The notes below the pieces were generated by a model. The model made no database searches. It saw only the letters and a list, made by a program, of their open reading frames with translations, and was not told the DNA's origin. Positions 44,817-53,816 of a DNA stretch of 64,000 nt are shown in pieces. Location: NCBI RefSeq assembly GCF_010093445.1, contig NZ_PDWW01000020.1, positions 1 to 64,000 of the forward strand, written 5' to 3'. This DNA comes from Pseudoxanthomonas japonensis (GTDB taxonomy: Bacteria > Pseudomonadota > Gammaproteobacteria > Xanthomonadales > Xanthomonadaceae). The translations under genes were made by a program, and so were the position numbers. The first letter of the stretch is position 1. Every line of letters starts with the position of its first letter.

Positions 44817-45446
44817 ATGAAGATCCAGGGCTTCCTCGACCATCTGCTGAAATCCTCCAGCGGCAGCGGCAGCGTGCTCAACGCCGACTTCGGCAAGGGT
44901 GCGATTTCCGGCGGCGCACTCGGCCTGCTGCTGGGCAAGAACAAGACCACGCGCAAGCTGGCCACCTACGGCGGCCTGGCCGCGATCGGCGTGATGGCCT
45001 ACCGCGCCTACGGCGAGTACAAGCAACAGCAGGGCGGATTCGCCGCCGGCGCTGCGCCGCAGACGGTCGACCGCCTGCCGCCGCCGCAGGTGGAGCTGCA
45101 CAGCCAGGCCATCCTCAAGGCGCTGGTCGCCGCAGCGAAGGCCGACGGCCATATCGACGCGCGCGAGCGTGAGGTGATCGAAGGCGAATTTTCCCGCGTC
45201 GGCACCGATGCCGACCTGCAGCAGTGGATGCATGCCGAACTGGAGAAGCCGCTGGATCCGGCCGAAGTCGCGCGCGCCGGCAGCACGCCGGAAATCGCCT
45301 CCGAGATGTACCTGGCCAGCCTGCTGGTGGCCGACGAGCAGAACTTCATGGAACGCGCCTACCTGGACGAACTGGCCAAGCAACTGAAGCTCGACCCCGC
45401 GCTGAAGGCCCAGCTGGAACGCCAGCTCGCGCAGCCGCAGGACTGA
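44817..45446 (+). CDS. DUF533/TerB-like membrane protein (YebE-like)
   Basis: A 209-residue protein of the DUF533 (YebE) family. It has a glycine-rich hydrophobic segment (GAISGGALGLLLGKN, 28-42, and YGGLAAIGVMAYRAY, 51-65) likely spanning or touching the inner membrane, and a cytoplasmic TerB-like helical domain (about 95-205) with KADGHIDAREREVIEGEF, where the acidic residues bind metal in TerB. E. coli YebE is an envelope-stress-responsive protein of unknown role. Followed 7 nt later by an M23 peptidase gene. Confidence 0.88.
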   Translation: MKIQGFLDHLLKSSSGSGSVLNADFGKGAISGGALGLLLGKNKTTRKLATYGGLAAIGVMAYRAYGEYKQQQGGFAAGAAPQTVDRLPPPQVELHSQAILKALVAAAKADGHIDAREREVIEGEFSRVGTDADLQQWMHAELEKPLDPAEVARAGSTPEIASEMYLASLLVADEQNFMERAYLDELAKQLKLDPALKAQLERQLAQPQD

Positions 45447-45453
45447 TCTCCTG

Positions 45454-46023
45454 ATGCGACCGGCCGCCCGCCGCCTGCGACGACTCGCGTGGTCGCTGCT
45501 GTGGCTGGCGGTCTTCGCCGGGCTGCTCGCTTGGGCATGGGGACAGCCCTTCATGGCATCCGCCCGCATGCTGTGGGACATCTCGCGCGCACCGCCGCCG
45601 CAGGAATTGCCAGTGCCCGTGCAGGGCGTGCGTGTGCGGCAGATCGCGGACACGTTCGGTGCGCCGCGCGGCAGCGACCGCACGCACCAGGGCGTGGACA
45701 TCTTCGCCAAACGCGGAACGCCGGTGCTGAGTGCGACGCGAGGCGTGGTGGCCTCCGTACGCGACGGGGGGCTTGGCGGCAAGCAGGTCTGGGTGATCGG
45801 GCCCGGCCGTGAGCGCCACTACTACGCGCACCTGGACGACTGGGCGGCGGAACTGTCCAGTGGACAGATCGTGCATGCCGGTGACGTGCTGGGCTTCGTC
45901 GGTACCACCGGCAACGCGCAGGGCACGCCGCCACACCTGCATTACGGCATCTATGGCGCGGATGGCGCCTACGACCCACTGCCGCTGTTCCACGCCGGCA
46001 AGGCGGCCACGACCGCCGACTGA
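45454..46023 (+). CDS. M23-family (LytM-type) zinc metallopeptidase
   Basis: Cell-wall endopeptidase-like protein anchored in the inner membrane by one N-terminal TM helix (about 12-30). The 189-residue protein has a single LytM domain with zinc ligands in THQGVDIF (H78, D82) and HLHYG near the C-terminus (His of HLH). All ligands appear intact, so it is likely active rather than a degenerate activator. It starts 7 nt after the DUF533 gene. Confidence 0.93.
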   Translation: MRPAARRLRRLAWSLLWLAVFAGLLAWAWGQPFMASARMLWDISRAPPPQELPVPVQGVRVRQIADTFGAPRGSDRTHQGVDIFAKRGTPVLSATRGVVASVRDGGLGGKQVWVIGPGRERHYYAHLDDWAAELSSGQIVHAGDVLGFVGTTGNAQGTPPHLHYGIYGADGAYDPLPLFHAGKAATTAD

Positions 46024-46128
46024 ACCGCGGCGGCGCCCGACGGAACAGTCCATCGCGGCGAAGGCGCTCGTTCCCCCGGGCGCACGGGCCTATCTTGGCC
46101 CTGTCCCCACCTCGCCTGCCCCATCGCC

Positions 46129-46440
46129 ATGCCCAACGACACGCACCGCTACCGCATCACCGTCACCCCGATCGAGGACGACGGCCTGCAGTGCAACGGC
46201 CGCTGCACCATCGAGTTCGAACACACCTGCCACGACGACTGGATGCGCATCCTCGAGAACATCCAGCGCCAGCGTGGCCTCAGCGGCGACGAGCGCGCCG
46301 CGCTGGTGGTCGGCACCAAGCTGCTCAGCGGCCTGATGGTGGACCACCGCAAGGACACCGACGACCTGTTCGCGCCGTTGCGCCCGCACATGGGCACCTT
46401 CATCGCGGCGCTGAAGGACCGCGCCCGCGACGCCGGCTGA
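46129..46440 (+). CDS. DUF3861-family small protein
   Basis: A 103-residue cytosolic protein fitting DUF3861: HRYRITVTPIEDDG at the start, then CTIEFEHTCHDDWMRILE and a C-terminal helical stretch. The family is known only from sequence. The start at 46129 gives the full domain. It precedes the Cdd1-like gene by 31 nt. Confidence 0.78.
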   Translation: MPNDTHRYRITVTPIEDDGLQCNGRCTIEFEHTCHDDWMRILENIQRQRGLSGDERAALVVGTKLLSGLMVDHRKDTDDLFAPLRPHMGTFIAALKDRARDAG

Positions 46441-46471
46441 CATCCGGCACGCGTCCGCGTAGCCTGACCGC

Positions 46472-46765
46472 ATGAAGGCCCGGCATGCCACCGACGCGCA
46501 CTCGCTGGAACAGATCCCCAACATCGGGCCGTCGATCGCGGGCGACCTGCGCGGGATCGGCATCGTGCGACCGCGCGATCTGGTCGGCCAGGATCCCTAC
46601 GCGCTCTACCGCCGCGTCAACGACAGCACCGGCCAGCGACACGACCCCTGCCTCTGCGACTGTTTCATCGCCGCCGTGCGTTTCATGGAAGGCAGCGGTC
46701 CGGTGCCCTGGTGGCACTACACGCCCGAGCGGAAGCTGCATTTCCTGCGACACCCCGCCGGTTAG
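46472..46765 (+). CDS. Cdd1-like helix-hairpin-helix protein
   Basis: A 97-residue protein of the pathogenicity locus Cdd1 family. It has a helix-hairpin-helix-like N-terminus, LEQIPNIGPSIAGDLRGIGI, then DPYALYRRVNDSTGQRHDPCLCDCFIAAVRF and WWHYTPERK. HhH motifs bind DNA non-specifically in many proteins, but no function is known for this family. Two of its three cysteines are in the PCLCDCF stretch. Confidence 0.85.
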   Translation: MKARHATDAHSLEQIPNIGPSIAGDLRGIGIVRPRDLVGQDPYALYRRVNDSTGQRHDPCLCDCFIAAVRFMEGSGPVPWWHYTPERKLHFLRHPAG

Positions 46766-46818
46766 GCTTCGGACAGGCGCGGCCGGCTAAGGTGCGGCGA
46801 CCCGTCACGGAGCCCTCC

Positions 46819-47388
46819 ATGCGCACCCGCCGCCGCTTCCTGGTCGCCGCCCTCGCCGGCACCGCCACGCTCGCCCTCGCCGGCTGCGAAACGCTCAATA
46901 CGGTCACCGGCCTGTTCGGCAACCAGATCAACTTCACCCAGCCGCAGCTGCAGCGCTATCTCAACCAGAGTTTCCCGCGCGAGTTCGACAAGCTCGGCGG
47001 CCTGGTGTCGGCCACGCTGACCAATCCACGCCTGAGCATGCCGTCGAACGACGACCGCCTGCGCCTGGATTTCGACATCGGCGTCAGCGCGCTGGGTGCG
47101 CGCGACGTGAGTCGCGGTCATTTCGCGCTCGCCAGCCGCCTGCGCTACGACCCCGCCACGCGTGGCCTGCACTTGGACAATCCGGAAATCCTGTCGGTCG
47201 ACGTGCCGGGCAGCGGCTCGCTGATGTCGGGCGGCACGCGCCAGCTGGTCAACACCGTGCTGGCCGAGTACGCCGGCAGCGAGCCGGTCTACCGCATCGA
47301 CAGCGACATCCTGCAGCGCCTGCCGGCCAGCAAGCGCATCGCCGGCACCCAGATCGAGGACGGCCGCGTGGTCATCCACCTGCAATGA
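46819..47388 (+). CDS. DUF1439 lipoprotein (paralogue 1)
   Basis: A 189-residue lipoprotein of the DUF1439 family (E. coli YceB type). The N-terminus has a twin-arginine-like TRRRFLVA motif and a lipobox LALAGC, so export of a folded lipoprotein by Tat is possible. The mature part has the DUF1439 pattern, QPQLQRYLNQSFPRE, and repeats of the LRYDPATRGLHLDNPEI type. The start at 46819 has GGAG. Function unknown; tandem with a second copy 9 nt downstream. Confidence 0.88.
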   Translation: MRTRRRFLVAALAGTATLALAGCETLNTVTGLFGNQINFTQPQLQRYLNQSFPREFDKLGGLVSATLTNPRLSMPSNDDRLRLDFDIGVSALGARDVSRGHFALASRLRYDPATRGLHLDNPEILSVDVPGSGSLMSGGTRQLVNTVLAEYAGSEPVYRIDSDILQRLPASKRIAGTQIEDGRVVIHLQ

Positions 47389-47397
47389 GGTAATCCG

Positions 47398-47961
47398 ATG
47401 AAATCCCTGCTCTCCCGACTCACGCTGCTTACCCTGTTCTCGCTGCCGGCGCTGGCGTCGGCTGCTGATACCGGCGGCAACGTGCTCCGCTTCAACGCCG
47501 ACCAGTTGCAGTCCGCAGCGCGCAGCGGCTTCCCGATGGAACACGCCCTGCTGGAAGGCTTCGCCTCGCTCACGCTGAGCGACCCGCAGGTGCGCATCCC
47601 GAAACCGGGCGAACGGCTGAACCTGCAGATGAACTACGACATCGCACTGGCCGGCGGCGACCGCCTGGAGAACGGCAACGTGGTCGTCAGCAGCGGCCTG
47701 CGCTACGACCCCGGCACGCGCGGCCTGCACCTGGTGGACCCGGTGCTGGAACACGTGGGCACCGGCGCCGCGGGCCGCGGCCTGCCGGGTGGTTCGCGCG
47801 AGGCCTTGCAGAACCTGATCCGTGAATACGCCAACACGCGTCCGCTGTACCGGCTGAGCGACGACGACCTGGCGCAGGTACCAGGCACGCTGGGCACCGA
47901 TGCCGTCAGCATCGCGGATGGCGAGGTGATCATCACCCTGCCGCCCGCCTCCGCGCGCTGA
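47398..47961 (+). CDS. DUF1439-like periplasmic protein (paralogue 2)
   Basis: A 187-residue paralogue of the preceding gene with an ordinary Sec signal peptide (MKSLLSRLTLLTLFSLPALASA) and no lipobox. The shared patterns LRYDPGTRGLHLVDPVLE and QNLIREYANTRPLYRL support the relationship. So the pair would give one lipid-anchored and one soluble version of the same fold. Same operon, 9-nt gap. It ends 10 nt from the convergent DUF5916 gene. Confidence 0.85.
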   Translation: MKSLLSRLTLLTLFSLPALASAADTGGNVLRFNADQLQSAARSGFPMEHALLEGFASLTLSDPQVRIPKPGERLNLQMNYDIALAGGDRLENGNVVVSSGLRYDPGTRGLHLVDPVLEHVGTGAAGRGLPGGSREALQNLIREYANTRPLYRLSDDDLAQVPGTLGTDAVSIADGEVIITLPPASAR

Positions 47962-47971
47962 CAGCGGGGCA

Positions 47972-50182
47972 TCAGATCTCGAAGCGGTAACTCAGCTTGA
48001 CGACCAGCTGTTCGTCGTCGCGCAGGCGAAAGCTGTCCTGCAGCAGGTTGTCCACGCCGTCGGTGCCGGTGCGCTGCTCGTAGCCGCCACGGGCATACAC
48101 CACGTACAGGTAGGACAACGGCGCGAGCTCGTAGCGGTAGCGCACCTGGAAACCCAGGTTGCGCACGCTGAAGTCCTCCACCGTATCGGACGCAGCCAAC
48201 GCATGGCCCGCCGGATCGAAGCGCCATGCATCCTGCACGCGCGCATCCAGTGCGATCGCCTGCATCTTCACCCGCAGTTCGTGGCGGTCCGACATCACCC
48301 AGTCCACGCCGGCATCCAGGCTCATCTGGCGACGCTTGAAACCGCCTACCAGGTCCTCGCGCTGCCAGACCAGCCAGTCGGGCGTGTAGAGCGCATAGAA
48401 GCCGCCGTAGAGGCTGAAGGCGTCGTTGATGAAGTAGGTGCCGGTGTAGCCCACGCCGCCGCCCAGCTTGCGGTTGCCCGCCAGGCCGCCGCTGACGACC
48501 TCCATTTCCGTCTCATGCGCCCAGTCGCCCTTGCGCGGTCGCTCGTACTCGAAATACGTGTTGAAGTTGGCCGGCATCCGCACCACGCCGTTGCCGCGCA
48601 GCAGCATGTCGCTCAGGCCGGCGCTGTTGACGTTGATCTGGCCGTACTCGTAGCTGCCGTTGCGCAACTGGCCCTGCCGGCTGACGCGGAACTGGTCGTT
48701 GAGCTTGTCGCCGTGGTTGTTGTGGCTGCTGCTGACACGCCAGCGCCAGTCCTTGGAGGAATACCGCGAGTCTTCCGGCAGGTCGGTGAAGCGCTTGCGT
48801 ATTTCCCAGTGCAGGTAGTTGGTGCTGTTGCGCGACAGATAGCCGAAATCGTTGAGCTGCAGGTCGTTGCCGAAGTGCATGGCGATCCACTGCTGGCGCC
48901 AGCCGTGGTCCATCTCGTAGTCGGCCCACACGGTCGCGCCGACGTCGTCGACCTCGTTGCCGGCCTGTTCGATGCGACTGCCCAGCAGCCGCGTGCGTAC
49001 GTTCCAGCGCGCGGTCGGCCGCCAGTTGTGGTCCACGCCCAGCACGGTGGCGTCGCGGTCGCGCCAGGGGTCGTCCACGCGGGTGAGCATCGCACCGACG
49101 TTCTGCGTTTCGAAGTCGCGCACCACGCGCAGTGCGTGGTAGCTGCGCCCGGTGGCGCCATCCTCGTCGGCGGAAAACAGGCCGTAGTTCACCTTGCCCA
49201 GGCTGCCGTTCAACTTCACCGCCGCGGTGATGTCGCCGGTGCTGCCGACGCGGCGCGTGTACAGCTGCTGGCTGTCGTCGGACGGCGTGGTCAGTTCGAA
49301 GATGCCCTGGTTCTCGGTGAAGAACGGGCGCTTGTCGCTGATGAAGGTCTCGGTGGCGCTGAAGTTCACGACCAGGTCGTCGGCTTCCACCTGGCCGAAA
49401 TCCGGCTTCAGTGTCGCGGTCAGCTGGAAGCGGCCGTTCGGCTTCCAGAACAGATCGCCGCCGGCGTTGAAATCACTGCGTCCGCCGACGTTGTCGTACA
49501 AGCCCGATACGTAGGGCGTGATCGCAAGCAGCGACTGGTCGTACCGCGGAACCGTGACCGGAGCGAAGTCCGACAGGAAGCGGGGGCGCTCGAAACTGGC
49601 CTGCGGCCACGCCATGCGCTCGCCGGTGGACCCGATGACGCGCGCCAGGAACACCTTAAGCGTGCGCTGCCCGTCGGTGCCATCGCGCATCGGCGCGGTG
49701 TGCCACGGGATCAGCAGTTCGACCGACCAGCCCTGTTCGTCCTCGCTGACGGCATGGCGCCACTGGCCGTCCCAGTCGTTGCTGAACTGGTTCTCGTTGG
49801 TGATGATCTCGTCGGCGATGCCACCCGTCGAACTGACGGTGAAGGCATAGCCGGTGCGGCCATCGCCATCGAAGTCGATGAACGCATTGACGCGGTCGAC
49901 CTGCGCATCGAAGTCGCGCTGCACCTTCTGCCGGGTGCGCGGCACGCTGGCCGGGTGCGTGGCGCGGAAGGCGATCGCCAGCCCGTCCGGCGTGGCGAGG
50001 ATCCAGGCTTCGGTCGGCAGCGAGCCGGGCTCGCCGGTCAGGGGCTGGGTCTTGCGGAAGTCGGTGACGTGGCGCGCGTCCTGCCATTCGGCGGGATCGA
50101 TGCGACCGTCGATCTCGACGGCGTGGACGAGACCGCAGGGGGCGGCCAGGGCGAGCGCACAGGCGAAACGGAAGAGGGTCAT
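47972..50182 (-). CDS. DUF5916 protein with CBM9-like N-terminal domain
   Basis: A 736-residue exported protein. After the signal peptide (cleaved near residue 21) a CBM9-like domain (about 25-190: IDGRIDPAEWQDA, FDAQVDRVNAFIDFDGDGRTGY, TDGQRTLKVFLARVIGS) precedes a long DUF5916 domain that ends in aromatic-rich beta strands and the C-terminal VKLSYRFEI, the usual outer-membrane barrel signature. The family is common in Xanthomonadaceae and Bacteroidetes and may be a surface glycan-related outer-membrane protein; that role is not established. The start at 50182 is preferred to the longer ORF. Confidence 0.85.
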   Translation of the reverse strand: MTLFRFACALALAAPCGLVHAVEIDGRIDPAEWQDARHVTDFRKTQPLTGEPGSLPTEAWILATPDGLAIAFRATHPASVPRTRQKVQRDFDAQVDRVNAFIDFDGDGRTGYAFTVSSTGGIADEIITNENQFSNDWDGQWRHAVSEDEQGWSVELLIPWHTAPMRDGTDGQRTLKVFLARVIGSTGERMAWPQASFERPRFLSDFAPVTVPRYDQSLLAITPYVSGLYDNVGGRSDFNAGGDLFWKPNGRFQLTATLKPDFGQVEADDLVVNFSATETFISDKRPFFTENQGIFELTTPSDDSQQLYTRRVGSTGDITAAVKLNGSLGKVNYGLFSADEDGATGRSYHALRVVRDFETQNVGAMLTRVDDPWRDRDATVLGVDHNWRPTARWNVRTRLLGSRIEQAGNEVDDVGATVWADYEMDHGWRQQWIAMHFGNDLQLNDFGYLSRNSTNYLHWEIRKRFTDLPEDSRYSSKDWRWRVSSSHNNHGDKLNDQFRVSRQGQLRNGSYEYGQINVNSAGLSDMLLRGNGVVRMPANFNTYFEYERPRKGDWAHETEMEVVSGGLAGNRKLGGGVGYTGTYFINDAFSLYGGFYALYTPDWLVWQREDLVGGFKRRQMSLDAGVDWVMSDRHELRVKMQAIALDARVQDAWRFDPAGHALAASDTVEDFSVRNLGFQVRYRYELAPLSYLYVVYARGGYEQRTGTDGVDNLLQDSFRLRDDEQLVVKLSYRFEI

Positions 50183-50307
50183 GGCAGGCGGGTGGTGGTC
50201 CGGTGCGCGCAAGGTAGCGACGTGCGGGACGGACCACACCTGCCTTCGGTCATTTCAACCTTCTGGCTTGCGGCGGCATCCGTGCCTGCGAAGGGGACTC
50301 GCCGGGA

Positions 50308-50781
50308 TCAGCGGCCCTTCTTCGGTTGCAGCATCGTGCCCGTGCACTTCTTGCTGCCGCAGCGGCAGGCCCAGATCTTCTTCAGCCTGGCAGTGTGCGG
50401 CTCGGCCAGCACGATGCCGTAGTTGTACGTCAGTTCCTCGCCCGGCTTGATCGCACGGATCGCCTCGATGAACACCTTGTCCTTCTTGCGGTTCTTGCCG
50501 TCGTGCTCTTCGATGACGGCTTCGCAGTTCGGATCGCAGCTGTGGTTGATCCAGCGCGCCTTGTTGCCCTTGTGGTTCGCGTCGATGACGTAGTCGTCGT
50601 TGAGCGTGAACAGGAAGGTGTGACCGGAATCGGCGTCGCCGGTGTCGTCGGCGTCCACTTCGTCGTGGGTGCGACGCTTGCCCTTGTACTCCACCACGCG
50701 CTCGCCCTTCTCGATCGGGGCGATGGCGAACACGCCGTTGCCGTGGATGTCGGATTGGCGGGCTTCGATCTTGCGGGGCAT
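50308..50781 (-). CDS. SET-domain protein lysine methyltransferase
   Basis: A 157-residue stand-alone SET protein. It has the SAM/pseudoknot motifs HGNGVFAI (13-20), INHSCDPNC (78-86) and GEELTYNYG (114-122), and a post-SET cysteine set CRC and C (C139, C141, C146) expected to bind zinc with C82 or C86. All catalytic features (Asn/His of NHS, Tyr of YNYG) are intact. The protein substrate is unknown; basic tails such as that of the HU-like protein at 44.1 kb are possible. No neighbour is on its strand closer than the DUF5916 gene 126 nt away. Confidence 0.93.
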   Translation of the reverse strand: MPRKIEARQSDIHGNGVFAIAPIEKGERVVEYKGKRRTHDEVDADDTGDADSGHTFLFTLNDDYVIDANHKGNKARWINHSCDPNCEAVIEEHDGKNRKKDKVFIEAIRAIKPGEELTYNYGIVLAEPHTARLKKIWACRCGSKKCTGTMLQPKKGR

Positions 50782-50930
50782 GCGGCGTCCAGAGGGGAGG
50801 TGAAGGCGGGATTCTCGCCCATGCCCGCGGGATTCCCAAATCGGCGACCTGAATCGCGGGCGGTCCCGACATGGCCGGTCCACGTGGGACGGCGCGTTCG
50901 ATGGCTGATTCCCGTCGCAGAGCCCTCGCC

Positions 50931-51464
50931 ATGCCTCCTATCCGTTCCCTGCTCGTTCCCGCGCTGGCGCTGTCGCTGGCCGCCTGCCATGCCCCGTCCC
51001 CGCACACGCAGGCAGCGCAACCCGCGGCAACGCCGTCTGACGCCGACCTGCTGGCACGCGGGGAATACCTGGTCCGCATCACGGGCTGCAACGACTGCCA
51101 TACGCCGGGCTATGCGGAGTCCGGCGGGACGGTGGCCAAGGACACCTGGCTGGTCGGTTCGCCGATGGGCTTCAACGGGCCGTGGGGCACCACTTACCCA
51201 AGCAATCTGCGCCTGCGGATGCAGCAGCTGACCGAAGCGCAATGGATGGAATACAGCGCCACCCTGCGCACGCGTCCGATGATGCCGGACTTCGCCGTGC
51301 GCGCGATGAGCGAAGACGATCGCCGCGCGATCTACCGCTTCGTCCACGCGCTGGGCGCGGCAGGCCAGCCGGCCCCCGAGGCACTGCCGCCTGGGAAGAC
51401 GCCGCCAGCACCGTACCTGGGCATGGTGTTGCCGGCCGCCGCGGAGGCACCGGCCGCGAAATGA
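50931..51464 (+). CDS. c-type cytochrome lipoprotein
   Basis: A 177-residue lipoprotein (lipobox LSLAAC) with a single haem-binding CNDCH motif in RITGCNDCHTPG and a helical cytochrome c core, including MSEDDRRAIYRFVHALG, near the C-terminus. A likely axial Met lies in MMPDF. The Pro/Ala-rich tail is disordered. It is likely a periplasmic electron carrier; its partners are not identifiable here. The ATG at 50931 gives the lipoprotein signal at the N-terminus. Confidence 0.9.
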   Translation: MPPIRSLLVPALALSLAACHAPSPHTQAAQPAATPSDADLLARGEYLVRITGCNDCHTPGYAESGGTVAKDTWLVGSPMGFNGPWGTTYPSNLRLRMQQLTEAQWMEYSATLRTRPMMPDFAVRAMSEDDRRAIYRFVHALGAAGQPAPEALPPGKTPPAPYLGMVLPAAAEAPAAK

Positions 51465-51479
51465 GCGGCCGGGCGCGGC

Positions 51480-51683
51480 TCACCACGGAAAACCGCGGCC
51501 GTTGAAGATCCAGGCCAGGCCGAATGCCAGGCCGAACACGGTCCAGAACAGTGCGCCAACGCCGCGGAACAGCTTGACCGCGAGGTAGATGCCGCCCGCA
51601 ACCAGCAGGGCGCGCCACAGGAAACGATGGTCCAGGCCATGGCCCGGGGAAGCGGATGCGGTGTGGGCATGGGACGTGTTCAT
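51480..51683 (-). CDS. Small single-TM protein, unknown
   Basis: A 67-residue protein with one or two hydrophobic stretches: residues 23-40 (RALLVAGGIYLAVKLF) and 43-60 (GALFWTVFGLAFGLAW). The start at 51683 omits a charged extension of 24 residues. No family recognised. Convergent with the cytochrome gene. Confidence 0.6.
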   Translation of the reverse strand: MNTSHAHTASASPGHGLDHRFLWRALLVAGGIYLAVKLFRGVGALFWTVFGLAFGLAWIFNGRGFPW

Positions 51684-51813
51684 GGCGGTTGCCTCGGGTC
51701 GCTGACCGTCCGGGAGTGGACGTGACCCATCTTCCGGATCGCGTTCGCCCGACATCAGTCGCAGCCGTCAGCCATCGCGGGTGACAATCGTCAACCGCAC
51801 CCATGCGCCTGAA

Positions 51814-51868
51814 CGGGGAAATCCCCGGATTTGAGCCTGGCGGCACGAAAGCGTACAATTTCGGTACG
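51814..51868 (+). promoter_or_regulatory. suf operon promoter and operator-like repeats
   Basis: A TTGAGC -35 (51831-51836), a 17-nt spacer and TACAAT -10 (51854-51859). The inverted repeat CGTAC-N7-GTACG (51852-51868) covers the -10, and a second one, CGGGGA-AA-TCCCCG (51814-51827), lies just ahead of the -35. The first is well placed for autorepression by the Rrf2 regulator encoded downstream. Confidence 0.65.
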
Positions 51869-51889
51869 TTTTCTGGATCACCCTCCCCG

Positions 51890-52351
51890 ATGCTCCGTGT
51901 CACCAAGCTCACCGACTACGCCACCGTGGTCCTGACCGTGCTCGCCGCCCGTCCGGGCGAGGTGCTCAGTGCGTCCGACCTGGCCGAGCATTCCGGCCTG
52001 GAGACGCCCACCGTCAGCAAGGTGCTCAAGCCGCTGGCCCAGGCCGGGCTGGTGGAAGGCCTGCGTGGCGTGCACGGCGGTTACCGCCTGAGCCGCGACG
52101 CCGCCGCGATCAGCCTGGTGGAGATCGTCGAGGCCATGGAAGGTCCACTGGCGATGACCGAGTGCAGCCAGAGCGAAAGCCAGTGCGGCATCGCGCAGAA
52201 ATGCGGCGCACGCGCCAACTGGCGGCTGATCAACGACGTGGTGGCCGACGCGCTGCGCGGTTTCACCCTCGCCCAGATGATCGCTCCTCCCCCCTCCTCT
52301 TCCGACGACGTGCGCAGGCGACCCATCGCCGTGCAGGTCGCCACCCGCTGA
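51890..52351 (+). CDS. sufR: Rrf2/SufR-type Fe-S cluster-sensing regulator
   Basis: Transcriptional regulator of the Rrf2 family that heads the suf operon. The 153-residue protein has a winged-helix domain (LTDYATVVLTVLAARPGE, ...GLETPTVSKVLKPLA..., GVHGGYRL) and three cysteines C92, C99 and C105 for an Fe-S cluster. It matches the SUF-associated group more than IscR. The start at 51890 is chosen because upstream codons include the promoter. Ends 15 nt before sufB. Confidence 0.93.
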   Translation: MLRVTKLTDYATVVLTVLAARPGEVLSASDLAEHSGLETPTVSKVLKPLAQAGLVEGLRGVHGGYRLSRDAAAISLVEIVEAMEGPLAMTECSQSESQCGIAQKCGARANWRLINDVVADALRGFTLAQMIAPPPSSSDDVRRRPIAVQVATR

Positions 52352-52366
52352 ACCGTAGGCAGCCCG

Positions 52367-53806
52367 ATGGCCACCGAGAACGCTGAAATCCTGGAACAGC
52401 TGGGACGTCGCTACGACGCCGGCTTCATCACCGACATCGAATCCGACTCGCTGCCGCCCGGCCTCGACGAGGACGTGGTGCGCGCCCTGTCCGCCAAGAA
52501 GGACGAGCCCGAATGGATGACCGAATGGCGCCTGGCGGCCTACCGCCACTGGCTGACCATGCCGGTGCCGCACTGGGCCAAGCTGAAGATCGCACCGATC
52601 GACTTCCAGGCCATCAGCTACTACTCCGCGCCGAAGGCCAAGTACGCCTCGCTGGACGAGGTGCCGCAGGAACTGCTGGACACCTACGACAAGCTGGGCG
52701 TGCCGCTGCACGAGCGCGCCAAGCTGGCCGGCGTGGCGGTGGATGCGGTGTTCGACTCCGTGTCGGTGGGTACCACCTTCCGCAATGAACTGGCCGAGAA
52801 GGGCATCGTGTTCTGCTCGATGAGCGAGGCCATCAAGGAACATCCGGAACTGGTCAAGCAGTATCTGGGCAGCGTGGTGCCGGTCGGCGACAACTATTTC
52901 GCGGCGCTGAATTCGGCAGTGTTCTCCGACGGCAGTTTCGTGTTCATCCCCAAGGGCGTGCGCTGCCCGATGGAACTGAGCACCTACTTCCGTATCAACG
53001 CCGGCCACACCGGCCAGTTCGAGCGCACCTTGATCATCTGCGAGGACAAGGCGTCGGTGTCCTACCTGGAAGGCTGCACCGCGCCGATGCGCGACGAGAA
53101 CCAGCTGCATGCCGCCGTGGTCGAACTGGTGGCGCTGGAAGATGCCGACATCAAGTACAGCACGGTGCAGAACTGGTATCCCGGCGACGAGGAAGGCCGT
53201 GGCGGCATCTACAACTTCGTCACCAAGCGTGCCGAATGCCGTGGCGCCCGCAGCAAGGTGGTATGGACCCAGGTGGAAACCGGCTCGGCGATCACCTGGA
53301 AGTATCCGTCCTGCGTGCTGCTCGGCGACGACTCGGTGGGCGAGTTCCACTCGGTCGCGCTGACCCACCACCGCCAGCAGGCCGATACCGGCACCAAGAT
53401 GATCCACATCGGCAAGCGCACCAAGTCGAAGATCGTCAGCAAAGGCATCAGCGCCGGCCGTGGCCAGAACACCTATCGCGGCCTGGTGAAGGTGGACCGC
53501 AACGCCGATGGCGCACGCAACCACACCCAGTGCGACAGCCTGCTGATCGGCAAGAAGTGCGGCGCCCACACCTTCCCCTACATCGAGGTGAAGAACCCGA
53601 CGGCGACGTTGGAGCACGAGGCCACCACGTCGAAGATCAGCGACGACCAGATGTTCTATTGCCGCGCGCGCGGCATCGGCCAGGAAGATGCCGTCAGCAT
53701 GATCGTCGACGGCTTCTGCAAGCAGGTGTTCCGCGAGCTGCCGATGGAGTTCGCGGTGGAAGCGAAGAAGCTGCTGGAAGTGTCGCTGGAAGGCAGCGTC
53801 GGGTGA
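52367..53806 (+). CDS. sufB: SufB, Fe-S scaffold subunit
   Basis: Core scaffold subunit of the SufBCD complex, assembling Fe-S clusters. The 479-residue protein has the right-handed beta-helix core and family segments: [44 protein letters not shown]. Length agrees with E. coli SufB. A palindromic repeat separates it from sufC, unlike the rest of the tight operon. Confidence 0.97.
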   Translation: MATENAEILEQLGRRYDAGFITDIESDSLPPGLDEDVVRALSAKKDEPEWMTEWRLAAYRHWLTMPVPHWAKLKIAPIDFQAISYYSAPKAKYASLDEVPQELLDTYDKLGVPLHERAKLAGVAVDAVFDSVSVGTTFRNELAEKGIVFCSMSEAIKEHPELVKQYLGSVVPVGDNYFAALNSAVFSDGSFVFIPKGVRCPMELSTYFRINAGHTGQFERTLIICEDKASVSYLEGCTAPMRDENQLHAAVVELVALEDADIKYSTVQNWYPGDEEGRGGIYNFVTKRAECRGARSKVVWTQVETGSAITWKYPSCVLLGDDSVGEFHSVALTHHRQQADTGTKMIHIGKRTKSKIVSKGISAGRGQNTYRGLVKVDRNADGARNHTQCDSLLIGKKCGAHTFPYIEVKNPTATLEHEATTSKISDDQMFYCRARGIGQEDAVSMIVDGFCKQVFRELPMEFAVEAKKLLEVSLEGSVG

Positions 53807-53816
53807 CGAAACCAAA

